In this document: one piece after another, positions 7,467-15,592 of the stretch
Numbering within the stretch: the stretch's first letter is position 1
Layout: each line of letters starts with the position of its first letter
Source of the DNA: Hyphomonadaceae bacterium
GTDB lineage: Bacteria > Pseudomonadota > Alphaproteobacteria > Caulobacterales > Hyphomonadaceae
Direction: 5' to 3'
Assembly: GCA_024743315.1 (NCBI GenBank)
Contig: JANSWU010000005.1
Span: 248,001 to 312,000, forward strand
Length of the DNA stretch: 64,000 nucleotides
Notes under the pieces: generated by a model
Databases searched by the model: none
What the model was told of the DNA's origin: nothing
The model's input: the letters and a program-made list of their open reading frames with translations, nothing else
Position numbers and translations under genes: made by a program

Positions 7467-9053
7467 ATGGACATAGCTTCCTCTGACCTGGCCCGGGCGC
7501 GATCCTTATTGCAGCAGAAAGCCTATCGCGATGCCCATGCCATTTGCCTCGAAGCGCTAAAGCGAGACCCCCAAAACGGAGAAGCCTTCTTCCTCTTGGG
7601 CGTTCTCACCGCGAACCATCAGAACCATGCCAAAGCGATTGAGCTGTTTGATCGAGCCATCGCTTCCGGGTTCCAAACTGGCGAGGCTGAAGCGCAAGCG
7701 GCGCGATCCTTGATCGCGCTCAATCGCAAAGACGAAGCGGTCGCGAGGATCGAAAAAGCGATTTCACGGCAACCGGAAAACGCTTTTGTTCTCGACACGA
7801 TCGGTGTCGTGCTGAGCCGGTCAGGGCATCATCAGCGCGCCGTCGCATTCTATCAAGATGCCGTGGCACGCGCGCCTGACACGGCGAGCTATCATTATAA
7901 TCTCGGGGCCGCTCTGCAATTTCTCGGGCGATTTGGCGACGCAACGGAAGCGTTTCGTACCTGTTTGAACCTTGATTCGGGCGATAGCCGCGCCCTGGTC
8001 GCGCTGGCGACACTTGGCGCAAAACACACTCAAGAAGATCTCGTTCCCGCGCTGATCGCGGCCTGGGCGTCCCGTCCAAAAGATGATCCAGACCGCGCCT
8101 TGCAGATCGCCCACGCCTTGGCGCGGGGATATGAGGATCGCGAAGACCCTGCCGAGGCCATGGTCTGGTTGGAAAAGGGGAAGGCGGAAAAGCGGGCGAC
8201 CTTAAACGCGCGCGAGGGAGAGGATGCCGCTTGTTTCGAGGCGGCGATGGCACTGGCCAAGACTCTCCCGATTTCCGAAACGCCTGACCCGGTGGGTCCC
8301 ATTTTCATCGTTGGTATGCCCCGCACTGGGACCACGCTAACCGATCGCATCCTGTCTAGCCACCCGGACGTCACCTCGGCCGGGGAGCTGAGTGATTTCA
8401 GCATCGCGCTGAAACGCCTGGTGCAGACCCCGGGCCCCCTTGTGCTTGACCCGGACACTCTAAACGGTGCGACGCAAATTGATCTGTCCGAACTCGGGGA
8501 AGGATACTTGCGCATTGTCGCAGATACGCTCGGAGTTTCGGGCCGCTTTACTGACAAGATGCCACTCAATGCATTCTTCGCTCCGATCATCCTTGCCGCC
8601 TTGCCTCAAGCGCAAGTCATCTGTCTGCGGCGGCATCCAGCGGACACTGTGCTCAGCAATTACCGCCAGCTCTTTGCAACCTCGTTCTCGTATTATGCTT
8701 ATGCGTATAACCTCGAAGCGACGGCGCGCTATACCGCGCAGTTCTTCAAGCTCATCGACGCCTATCAGTCTCATTTGCCGCCAAGCCGGTTCAAAGTGCT
8801 CGACTATGAAAACTTGGTGCGCAACCAGGAAGAAGAGACGCGGGATCTCCTCGCCTTTGCGGGGTTGTCATTCGACCCGGCCTGTTTGAACTTCCACGAA
8901 AATGCCGCGCCGGTCGCGACCGCGAGCGCAACACAAGTCCGACAACCGATCTATTCCGGGTCGATGGGGCGGTGGCGAAAGTATCGCCCCGCCTTGGACC
9001 CAGCCCTGGAGATCCTGAAGGCGGCCAATGTGTTGCCGCCTGAAGATCTCTAA
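7467..9053 (+). CDS. TPR-repeat sulfotransferase family protein
   Basis: A 528-residue protein in two parts. Residues 1-240 form tetratricopeptide repeats (for example AFFLLGVLTANHQNHAKAIEL and SYHYNLGAALQFLGRFGDATEAF). From about 275 comes a PAPS-dependent sulfotransferase fold: the 5'-phosphosulfate loop GMPRTGTTL is at 283-291, and RRHPADTVLSNY matches the 3'-phosphate-binding region. It would transfer sulfate from PAPS to an unknown acceptor in the cytoplasm. No signal peptide is seen. This architecture is often found near TonB receptors in Caulobacterales, as here. Its stop interlocks with that of the convergent oxidoreductase gene. Confidence 0.87.
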   Translation: MDIASSDLARARSLLQQKAYRDAHAICLEALKRDPQNGEAFFLLGVLTANHQNHAKAIELFDRAIASGFQTGEAEAQAARSLIALNRKDEAVARIEKAISRQPENAFVLDTIGVVLSRSGHHQRAVAFYQDAVARAPDTASYHYNLGAALQFLGRFGDATEAFRTCLNLDSGDSRALVALATLGAKHTQEDLVPALIAAWASRPKDDPDRALQIAHALARGYEDREDPAEAMVWLEKGKAEKRATLNAREGEDAACFEAAMALAKTLPISETPDPVGPIFIVGMPRTGTTLTDRILSSHPDVTSAGELSDFSIALKRLVQTPGPLVLDPDTLNGATQIDLSELGEGYLRIVADTLGVSGRFTDKMPLNAFFAPIILAALPQAQVICLRRHPADTVLSNYRQLFATSFSYYAYAYNLEATARYTAQFFKLIDAYQSHLPPSRFKVLDYENLVRNQEEETRDLLAFAGLSFDPACLNFHENAAPVATASATQVRQPIYSGSMGRWRKYRPALDPALEILKAANVLPPEDL

Positions 9054-10042
9054 ACTGTTACAACCACTTTCCCGAGGGCTTTGCGGTCGATCAGGTATTG
9101 GATCGCCTCGCCGCCGCGTTCCAGCGAGAAGGTTTCCGATACGTGGGGCTTGATCTTGCCTTCCTGATACATGGCGAACATCTCAGCCAGGTTCTTCTGA
9201 TTGGCCGCCGGATCACGGGCCACCGCAGCGCCCCAGAACACGCCGCGTATGTCGCAGGATTTGAGCAGCGTCAGATTGAGTGGGATTTTGGGGATACCAG
9301 CTGGGAACCCGATCACCAGGAAGCGGCCTTCCCAGTTCATGGCTCGCACCGCCGGTTCAGCATAATTCCCGCCAACGCCATCATAAATGATATCGACTCC
9401 GCCGCCGCTGACCTCTTTGATCTGATTGGAGAAGGCTTTTTGTTGCGCCCGGTCGAGCTCGCCGCGTTCATAGACAAGGCCTTTATCAGCGCCCTTGGAG
9501 AGACAGAAATCGACTTTTTCCTGGGTCGAGCACGCTGCAATGACTTCCAGACCCATGGCTTTGCCGAGTTCCACCGCGGCAATGCCGACGCCGCCCGCCG
9601 CGCCAAGGACGAGCAGTTTCTCGCCCGGCTTTGGGTCGGCGCGATCCTTCAATGCGTAATAAGATGTGCCATAGGTCATGACGAAAGCCGCCGCTTCGTC
9701 GAACGGCACGCTGTCCGGGATCGGGATGCAGCGCCCGGCCTCCAGCGCCATTTCTTCGCGCATGCCGCCCCAGCCACAAGAGCCGATCACCCGTTGGCCG
9801 ACTTGTAGATTTGTCACGCCCTCGCCGACCTCTTTGACCACGCCAGAAACCTCGCCGCCAGGACTGAATGGGCGCTCGGGTTTGAACTGATAAAGATCCT
9901 GAATGATCAGCGTGTCCGGGAAATTGACGCCGATGGCTTTGACCTCAATTACCACTTCGCCTTTGCCGGCGGTGGGACTTTCAATCTCTTCGAGCACCAA
10001 TGTATCGGTGCCACCAGGGGCCTTGGAGAGCAGCGCTTTCAT
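9050..10042 (-). CDS. NADPH:quinone oxidoreductase (medium-chain MDR family)
   Basis: A 330-residue zinc-independent medium-chain dehydrogenase/reductase of the quinone oxidoreductase group. The N-terminal GroES-like domain contains GVNFPDTLIIQ and PFSPGGEVSGVV. The Rossmann domain has LVLGAAGGVGIAAVELGKAMG. The zinc ligands of alcohol dehydrogenases are absent. It likely reduces quinones or enones with NADPH in the cytosol; related proteins include acrylyl-CoA reductases, so the substrate is open. Monocistronic on the minus strand, divergent from the small membrane protein gene at 10131. Confidence 0.87.
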   Translation of the reverse strand: MKALLSKAPGGTDTLVLEEIESPTAGKGEVVIEVKAIGVNFPDTLIIQDLYQFKPERPFSPGGEVSGVVKEVGEGVTNLQVGQRVIGSCGWGGMREEMALEAGRCIPIPDSVPFDEAAAFVMTYGTSYYALKDRADPKPGEKLLVLGAAGGVGIAAVELGKAMGLEVIAACSTQEKVDFCLSKGADKGLVYERGELDRAQQKAFSNQIKEVSGGGVDIIYDGVGGNYAEPAVRAMNWEGRFLVIGFPAGIPKIPLNLTLLKSCDIRGVFWGAAVARDPAANQKNLAEMFAMYQEGKIKPHVSETFSLERGGEAIQYLIDRKALGKVVVTV

Positions 10043-10130
10043 CAGGGTTTCCTCATCTCATTCGTTGACGGAGCTTTGGTAGACATGGCAACCGGCGCTG
10101 TGAAGGTCTGACGTAGCGGAGATGTGAGGC

Positions 10131-10481
10131 GTGGAGACAATCGTGATCTTCTGGATTCTGTTCGGGGTGCTGGGCTTTGCCTTCGCACTCGCCGTTCAAA
10201 TGCGAATGATGATTGCCTTGGTTTTGCGCCGCGCGCTGAAGGCGTGGCGGGCGAGTTTTGAAGACCGTGGGAAGGCGAACCGGGCGGTTGTTTTGGCAGC
10301 TGGCGCGGCGCCCCTAACCAGTGAGTTGGAAGGGGACCTGAGCGAGGCAGTTGAGCATTTGCGCGAGACCTATCCAAAGCCCTTGGGGCACTTGCGGACC
10401 GCGCGGCGCTATAGCCTGGTCACGCCGGTCCTATTATTGGCGCTTCTGGCGCTCGGGCGCACGGTTTTGGGAGTGATCTGA
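10131..10481 (+). CDS. Small membrane protein of unknown function
   Basis: A 116-residue protein I do not recognise. It has an N-terminal membrane helix (IVIFWILFGVLGFAFALAV), a central cytoplasmic or periplasmic stretch with a helical DLSEAVEHLRETY segment, and a C-terminal helix (SLVTPVLLLALLALGRTVLGVI). The GTG start at 10131 has a weak GAGG upstream. Its stop TGA overlaps the start of the methyltransferase gene by one base (TGATG), so translation of the two is probably coupled. No function can be assigned beyond that linkage. Confidence 0.62.
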   Translation: METIVIFWILFGVLGFAFALAVQMRMMIALVLRRALKAWRASFEDRGKANRAVVLAAGAAPLTSELEGDLSEAVEHLRETYPKPLGHLRTARRYSLVTPVLLLALLALGRTVLGVI

Positions 10482-10963
10482 TGAAAGGCTATTTTGCGAT
10501 CGGCGCTGAAGGCATTTCAAAACCGATGAATCTCGGGGCCTTGATGCGCACCGCCAACGCCTTCGGGGCGAGTTTCGTGTTTTCGGTCCAGGCCGCCGAC
10601 CGGACCAAGATCGCCAACTTGTCTGACACCTCGCGGACGTTCAAGAACGTCCCGTACTATGCCTGGGAATCGATGGACGAGATGGTTTTTCCAAAAGGCT
10701 GCCAATTGGTCGGGATTGAATTGACCGAAGATGCGGTTGAGCTGCCTGAGTTTAAACATCCCCGTATGGCGGCCTATGTGCTCGGACCGGAGCGTGGGAA
10801 CCTTTCCGACGCGATGGTCGAACGCTGTGATCATATTGTGAAGATCCCGACCAAGTTCTGTATCAATGTCAGCTTGGCCGGGGCCTTGGTCATGTATGAC
10901 CGAGTGCGCAGTCTGGGCGCCTGGCGCGATCGTCCGATTATGCCAGGAGGGCCGAAAGCTTAA
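10481..10963 (+). CDS. TrmH/SpoU family RNA 2'-O-methyltransferase
   Basis: A 160-residue SPOUT-class methyltransferase with the three family motifs: NLGALMRTANAFGA (motif 1), VLGPERGNLS (motif 2) and INVSLAGALVMYD (motif 3), which form the SAM-binding trefoil knot. The length fits the minimal, catalytic-domain-only forms such as TrmL-like proteins, so a tRNA or rRNA ribose is the likely target, but the specific nucleotide is not determinable. Translationally linked to the upstream small membrane protein. Stops interlock with the BLUF photoreceptor gene on the opposite strand. Confidence 0.9.
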   Translation: MKGYFAIGAEGISKPMNLGALMRTANAFGASFVFSVQAADRTKIANLSDTSRTFKNVPYYAWESMDEMVFPKGCQLVGIELTEDAVELPEFKHPRMAAYVLGPERGNLSDAMVERCDHIVKIPTKFCINVSLAGALVMYDRVRSLGAWRDRPIMPGGPKA

Positions 10964-12288
10964 ACGGGTCCGGCGGTTGCCGGTGAACTCCGCCGCGCGC
11001 GCAGCGCATCAGATATGGCCCATTCAATATCATTTGCAGATAGGACCAATCTGTCTGCCCCAGTGTCGAGCAGTCGTCCAACATCGCCGTGGAATGTACG
11101 CCCGCCGATAGTGACCGCAATTTTCGGGTTCTTAGAATGCGCGCGGATGGAGCTCACAGTCTGCGCCACATGACTTAAGTCTGTTCTCCGCCGAAACACA
11201 TTGCTCAAGGAAATGTCGATGGCGTCATACCAGTCTTGCTCGACCAGGGCGTTGAGAGCGCCGTCGCTTTGTGGAAAGTCGAGCCGGGGGGTCCAACCTT
11301 GTTGAGACAAGACTTCCGCATCGAGTAAGGCGGGGAGCATATGAAGCTCGCCGGGTTGCGATATGACCAGCACGGATGGTGGAGTATCAGAAGCGATTGG
11401 CTTAATTGGGGATCGCACGCGCACAGCGCGTAAGGCTTTGATCAGCTCCACCAAGCCGAGCAGAATGTCGGTTTCTGAACATTGATCGGCTTGCCACATA
11501 TCGCCGAGTTGGCGCTCGGCTTGTTCAATCAGCGACACTTGCGCTGTGATCGTGGTTGCACCGGCAGAGGCGGATTGGGTCAGGATTGAGCGGATCGTCG
11601 CTGTGTCTCGCTTCAGCGCCATATGCGCCAGTGTCGTCGCCAAAAGCGGAGCGGTGTCGTGATTGGCGCGAGCAATCTTGCGGCGATAGGCTGGCACAAA
11701 GTGTTTGCGCACGAAGTGTTCGACCGGTCCTGCCGTAAGCGTCCCATCGAAGTCTGCCGCGTGTCCGTCCTCAAGGCTGTCAGGATCATACACGGCATCC
11801 GCCCCATGCGTGGTCTCGGCAAGTCCGGAAAACGCAGCATCAACATCCCCGCCTTGCTTAAGTTCCCTGATCAAGTTTGAGGACTGGCTCAGCATCGGGG
11901 ACCGTTGGACCTGGGCCTGACGCATCTCATCGGCGAGGAGCATGGACCACCCTGCAAACAGGCGGCGATGAATGGGTCCTGTTTCGAGCAAGGTAACATG
12001 GGTATGTCGCGGATCGGTAGAAATCCGATCCATCACGGACTTCACTGCGTCCTCAGGGCCTTCCAGCCACTGTACGAAATCCTCATCTCCGACCACCAAC
12101 AGGCCGGAAACGTCCTGGCGTTGATTATTGGTTTGAGCTTGTAATAGGAGTCGCTGGAGCGCGTTTTGAGTCAAAGGGTCAGTCTGGCGACTGTGATAAG
12201 AAATCGCCCAAAGCCCGGTACCACCCTCCGAGTCACTCGGACTCGAAACTGAAACAGCCCGGTCAAACACAGACCCACTTTCCAGCAT
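10960..12288 (-). CDS. AppA-like BLUF photoreceptor with C-terminal B12/heme-binding-like (SCHIC) domain
   Basis: A 442-residue protein. Residues 25-118 are a BLUF domain that binds FAD and senses blue light. Tyr31, Asn55, Gln73, Trp114 and Met116 correspond to AppA Tyr21, Asn45, Gln63, Trp104 and Met106 of Rhodobacter with a constant offset of ten. Residues 190-290 form a helical bundle with LGDMW at 261-265. Residues 305-430 look like a B12-binding-type Rossmann domain with PGELHMLPA, whose His316 is a candidate for the AppA heme-ligand position. The cysteine-rich AppA tail is missing. In AppA these domains link light and redox to antirepression of PpsR. No photosynthesis gene is visible here, so the partner is unknown. 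Stops interlock with the TrmH-like gene. Confidence 0.85.
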   Translation of the reverse strand: MLESGSVFDRAVSVSSPSDSEGGTGLWAISYHSRQTDPLTQNALQRLLLQAQTNNQRQDVSGLLVVGDEDFVQWLEGPEDAVKSVMDRISTDPRHTHVTLLETGPIHRRLFAGWSMLLADEMRQAQVQRSPMLSQSSNLIRELKQGGDVDAAFSGLAETTHGADAVYDPDSLEDGHAADFDGTLTAGPVEHFVRKHFVPAYRRKIARANHDTAPLLATTLAHMALKRDTATIRSILTQSASAGATTITAQVSLIEQAERQLGDMWQADQCSETDILLGLVELIKALRAVRVRSPIKPIASDTPPSVLVISQPGELHMLPALLDAEVLSQQGWTPRLDFPQSDGALNALVEQDWYDAIDISLSNVFRRRTDLSHVAQTVSSIRAHSKNPKIAVTIGGRTFHGDVGRLLDTGADRLVLSANDIEWAISDALRARRSSPATAGPV

Positions 12289-12329
12289 AATTTCAATACA
12301 ACCAATGAGATGAAAAGATCAACATGACG

Positions 12330-12395
12330 CACTCAATACGAGTATTTTGAGGCAATGTCACTCGTTGATTGAGTGTGTCAGGCTTTGTGGCCTGA
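12330..12395. promoter_or_regulatory. Inverted repeats upstream of the BLUF gene
   Basis: Within the 217-base gap upstream of the photoreceptor lie CACTCAAT (12330-12337) / ATTGAGTG (12368-12375), the palindrome AATACGAGTATT (12335-12346), and TCAGGC/GCCTGA (12378-12383/12390-12395). They may be operator sites or an mRNA leader structure; no regulator can be named. Confidence 0.4.
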
Positions 12396-12505
12396 GACTC
12401 CTTGGATTTGCAAGGTGTTTGCAGTGTTTGCTAGGCCCAGATCAGAAAGACTTGAACGGGCACACGTGTCCGGTTTCGGTTATTCCGGGAGGTGGCGCGC
12501 TCAGT

Positions 12506-12619
12506 TTATCCAGCGAATAGCGACGCGCTTGGGGCAAAGGCGACGAGAAAAAGCGCTGCGGCGGTGGCGCCGGTAAAGATTACGGTCAGGCTGCGGGATA
12601 GGATGTGATTGTTGCTCAT
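12506..12619 (-). CDS. Possible 37-residue membrane peptide
   Basis: A short open frame encodes MSNNHILSRSLTVIFTGA followed by a hydrophobic stretch ending FAPSASLFAG, 37 residues in all. It has a positively charged start and a single hydrophobic segment like a signal anchor. The ribosome-binding site is weak (GAAAG about ten bases upstream). It sits alone between the BLUF and LytTR genes, on their strand. The composition looks protein-like, but without homologues I cannot confirm that it is translated. A longer frame from 12700 has no better start. Confidence 0.4.
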   Translation of the reverse strand: MSNNHILSRSLTVIFTGATAAALFLVAFAPSASLFAG

Positions 12620-12751
12620 CGTCTTGCTTTCGTCATTCTGGCGATCTCGCCGTTGTCTTTCGTTAACGACCAAATGGGGACGAGCGTCCTTGATGAACAC
12701 TGTGTATCCGGAATAGGGGCTATGCGTGTTTTGAATATGGCAATTTGAAGG

Positions 12752-13486
12752 TTAACGGATCAGGCCCGCTTCCTTCGCCTTGGCCTTGTAACTGCGCGAT
12801 ACTGGCACCTCGGTCCCGGACGGCAAGATTAAGAGGCTGCGGCCATCGACTTTTTTCTCGTCCGTAATCCCGGCCTTGGCGATCCACCAGGAGCGGTGCA
12901 CTTGTAGGCCGTCTGCGCCAGCAAGCTCGCGTACGGCATCAGCAAGGCGCATCAGGATCAGTTCTTCGCCGAGGCTGGTATGCACCCTAAGATAGTGGTC
13001 TTCTGACGAAATGGCATGCAAGTCTGCGGTTCGGAACTTCATTGGCAGGCGTTCCATGAAGGTTGAAACCGGGTCCCCAGTCTGCTCCGGCGCGTCGGAC
13101 TTTGCTTCCAATGTGTCTTTCACGAAAGCGGCCGTGGTCACGATGAGAGAGATGACCAGCACGTAAGTGTATTGAACAAGGTATTTAGACGGCGACCACG
13201 GATCCACGCTGAAGAATATCATTAATGTCAGGGTGACCGGCACGGAGATGATCGCCGCTGCCACACCGATTTTGAAGATCGCGGCGATATGCTCGAACCG
13301 CGGTCCCCAGACAATTGGGGCGATGAAGACGGATGTCCCGGCCCCGACCGCCATGGTCGACGTCCAGAAGATGAAACTCTGATAGAAAGGCAGGCGCCCG
13401 GTATTATAGACGCCGAGCCAGGCAAAGATCAGCCCAAGTCCAATAACGATCACGCAAAAGCGGATGATGTCATTCGCGATACGCAA
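12752..13486 (-). CDS. Membrane-anchored LytTR-family transcription regulator
   Basis: A 244-residue protein with four predicted membrane helices in residues 8-125 and a LytTR DNA-binding domain in residues 145-244 (FRTADLHAISSEDHYLRVHT and VHRSWWIA are family hallmarks). No receiver domain is present, so the membrane part probably senses the signal directly, as in other LytTR-plus-transmembrane regulators. The start is a TTG at 13486 preceded by AGGGG; an in-frame stop lies just upstream and no ATG is usable. Three TTCGCGAA-like sites cover its own start and the promoter of the divergent DUF2141-carotenoid oxygenase operon, suggesting autoregulation and control of that operon. Confidence 0.87.
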   Translation of the reverse strand: MRIANDIIRFCVIVIGLGLIFAWLGVYNTGRLPFYQSFIFWTSTMAVGAGTSVFIAPIVWGPRFEHIAAIFKIGVAAAIISVPVTLTLMIFFSVDPWSPSKYLVQYTYVLVISLIVTTAAFVKDTLEAKSDAPEQTGDPVSTFMERLPMKFRTADLHAISSEDHYLRVHTSLGEELILMRLADAVRELAGADGLQVHRSWWIAKAGITDEKKVDGRSLLILPSGTEVPVSRSYKAKAKEAGLIR

Positions 13487-13542
13487 ACTGCAGGGCCCCT
13501 TTTATTCACGTTTCGCGAATGACATTGGCGGCATTTCGCGAA
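13473..13542. promoter_or_regulatory. Putative LytTR operator: repeated TTCGCGAA sites
   Basis: The 8-bp palindrome TTCGCGAA occurs at 13512-13519 and 13535-13542, spaced 23 bases; a degenerate TTCGCGAT is at 13473-13480 inside the start of the LytTR gene. LytTR proteins typically bind repeats about two helical turns apart, so control of both divergent transcripts is plausible but unproven. Confidence 0.5.
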
Positions 13543-13654
13543 GGATTCCAGTCCTCAGACGTAGAACGAGCTGAAGCCAATTCCAATCCCTGTCATGTCT
13601 CCTCTCACAGCAGGCCCGACCTGCTTTGAAGCCCGTCACAAGGAGACAAATAGA

Positions 13655-14077
13655 ATGACCCGCACGACTTCGCTCGCCGCCCTGATCACCACCGCCCTGA
13701 TCACCGCCCCAATGGCGCTAGCGGCAGACCTGACCGTGACCGTTCAGGGCATCGAAAAACCTCAAGGCACCATCATGCTGGGTCTGTTCGATGCGGCGAC
13801 TTATGAAGATGCTGGCTCGATCCAGGGAGCAAACCTGAAAGTCGAGGGCGACCAGGTCAGCGTCACTTTTGAAGGCCTTGAGCCAGGCGAGTACGCCGTG
13901 AAACTCTATCACGACGTCAATGATGATGGCGAAATGGACACCAATCCTTTTGGCATGCCGACTGAACCCTTCGCCTTCTCGAATGATGCCAGAGGCCGAT
14001 TCGGCCCGGCCAAATGGGACGCGGCCAAGTTTGAGGTCAGCGCCGACGGCACCACGCACACAATCACAATGAACTAA
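13655..14077 (+). CDS. DUF2141 domain secreted protein
   Basis: A 140-residue protein with a signal peptide (residues 1-23, ending MALAA). The mature part matches DUF2141: GTIMLGLFDAATYE, then FEGLEPGEYAVKLYHDVNDDGEMDTNPFGMPTE, including the calcium-site-like DVNDDGEMD. The role of the family is not established; it is a small beta-sandwich exported protein. The ATG at 13655 follows AAGGAGA; an ATG at 13595 lacks this and would precede the signal peptide. It is the first gene of an operon with the carotenoid oxygenase 31 bases downstream. Confidence 0.83.
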   Translation: MTRTTSLAALITTALITAPMALAADLTVTVQGIEKPQGTIMLGLFDAATYEDAGSIQGANLKVEGDQVSVTFEGLEPGEYAVKLYHDVNDDGEMDTNPFGMPTEPFAFSNDARGRFGPAKWDAAKFEVSADGTTHTITMN

Positions 14078-14108
14078 GGCCCGGACCTCGGCGCATCAGG
14101 AGAAGATC

Positions 14109-15581
14109 ATGGATTTCACACGTCGACATTTCATGGAAACCGGCATCGGCTTAGGGGTCGCAGGCAGTGTGTTAAGCGCTGGCACTGCGGCTGCCAGCCC
14201 GGCAAAGACACCCGCCTGGCACCTTGGCTATCAAAACGCCCCGATCAACGGCTTTGAGGCGGCCGAGATGCAGCTGGCTTATGGGCAGCCGCCCGCAGAT
14301 CTGAACGGCGCGCTTTTTCGCAATGGCCCGGCCCAGTTTCAATATGGGGATCAATATGCCAGCCATTGGTTTGATGGCGATGGCCTGGTCCACCGGATCG
14401 CGATTGACGACGGCAAAGCGGTGCACAAGGCGCGCTTTGTCGAGACCAAGAAACGCCGCGAGGAGCTCGCCGCGAATGCTTTCCTGGCGCCCGGCTTCGG
14501 CACGCTCGGCGATGAAAGATTCTCGGTCGAAGGCCCGGATGATGTGAATGCGGCGAACACCTCGGTGCTGATGATCAATGGCGAGCTGCACGCGCTCTGG
14601 GAAGCCGGATCGGCCTTCGCCATGAATGCCGATACGCTCGAAACCAAAGGCCCGAAAACCTGGCGGGATGACCTCAAAGGCATGCCTTTCCTGGCCCACC
14701 CAAAGGTCGAGCCGGATGGCCGCATCTGGAACTTGGCTGTCGGTGGCTCGCGGGTCGGTATCTATCGGATTTCGGCCAGTGGTACGCTGGAGGATTTCGG
14801 CCTGGTGGACATTGGCCGGGCTGCCTACATCCATGATTGGACGATGAGTGCGCGGCACCTGATCATCCTGGTCCAGCCCTGGATCAATGAAAACCTGCGC
14901 CCACCCGTGGTGGCAGGCTTTGAGTGGCAACCCCAGCACGGTCTGCAAATGCTGATCGTCGACAAGGATGATTTCACCAATCAACGCTGGGCGCAGGCGC
15001 CCGCCCGGATGTTTTTCCATACCGGGTCGGCCTGGGAAGAGGCGGACGGCACGCTCAAATTTGATGCGGTCTTGTACAAGCGGCCCGTCCTCGGCGTCGG
15101 CGGTGGCGCGGATGAAATCCGCGGCGAATGGGCGGGACGCCAATCCGCCGAAGACGGCGTGCTCACCCAAATCGTGATCCCAACACGCGGCGATGCAAGC
15201 CTGATCGAAACCGGACTGATTGGTGAATTCCCGCAAGTTGACCCGCGCTTTAGGGGCAAAGCGCGGCATCTGACGGCGATGGTCAGCGGTCCGTCGCAGA
15301 TCCAGCCCGGCAGCACCGGCCTTGCCGTGCAGGATTGGAGGTCTGGGCGTAGCGATGTTTTCGATTTCGGCGATCAGCGCATGGTCGAAGAGTTTCTGTT
15401 CGTTCCGAAAAGAGGTGGCAGCTCAGACAAGGACGCCTGGCTGGTCGGCACCGTCTTGAATTTGAAAGCCGGCAAAAGCGAGGTCTGCGTGTTCGACGCC
15501 GCGCGTGTCAGCGATGGCCCTGTTTGCATCTGGCAGGCCGATTATTCCTGGCCGCTCGGCTTTCACGGCACTTGGGCGTGA
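14109..15581 (+). CDS. Carotenoid oxygenase family protein with Tat-type signal
   Basis: A 490-residue member of the carotenoid cleavage oxygenase/RPE65 family: a seven-bladed propeller with a non-heme Fe(II) held by four histidines. These are visible in FLAHPKV, YIHDWTM, MFFHTGSAWEE and the C-terminal GFHGTW; FRNGPAQF and HWFDGDGLVH near residues 70-100 are further signatures. The N-terminus TRRHFMETG followed by a hydrophobic segment and ASPAKT looks like a twin-arginine signal, implying a folded, metal-loaded periplasmic enzyme. The substrate could be a carotenoid (yielding apocarotenals or retinal) or a stilbene-like compound. Start preceded by AGGAGAAG. Followed 11 bases later by the DUF2306 gene. 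Confidence 0.9.
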   Translation: MDFTRRHFMETGIGLGVAGSVLSAGTAAASPAKTPAWHLGYQNAPINGFEAAEMQLAYGQPPADLNGALFRNGPAQFQYGDQYASHWFDGDGLVHRIAIDDGKAVHKARFVETKKRREELAANAFLAPGFGTLGDERFSVEGPDDVNAANTSVLMINGELHALWEAGSAFAMNADTLETKGPKTWRDDLKGMPFLAHPKVEPDGRIWNLAVGGSRVGIYRISASGTLEDFGLVDIGRAAYIHDWTMSARHLIILVQPWINENLRPPVVAGFEWQPQHGLQMLIVDKDDFTNQRWAQAPARMFFHTGSAWEEADGTLKFDAVLYKRPVLGVGGGADEIRGEWAGRQSAEDGVLTQIVIPTRGDASLIETGLIGEFPQVDPRFRGKARHLTAMVSGPSQIQPGSTGLAVQDWRSGRSDVFDFGDQRMVEEFLFVPKRGGSSDKDAWLVGTVLNLKAGKSEVCVFDAARVSDGPVCIWQADYSWPLGFHGTWA

Positions 15582-15592
15582 GGAGAGAGATA

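Noticed and set aside
14172-15269. 365-residue frame opposite the carotenoid oxygenase
   Set aside because: Antisense to a clear family member with four iron-binding His; no domain of its own.
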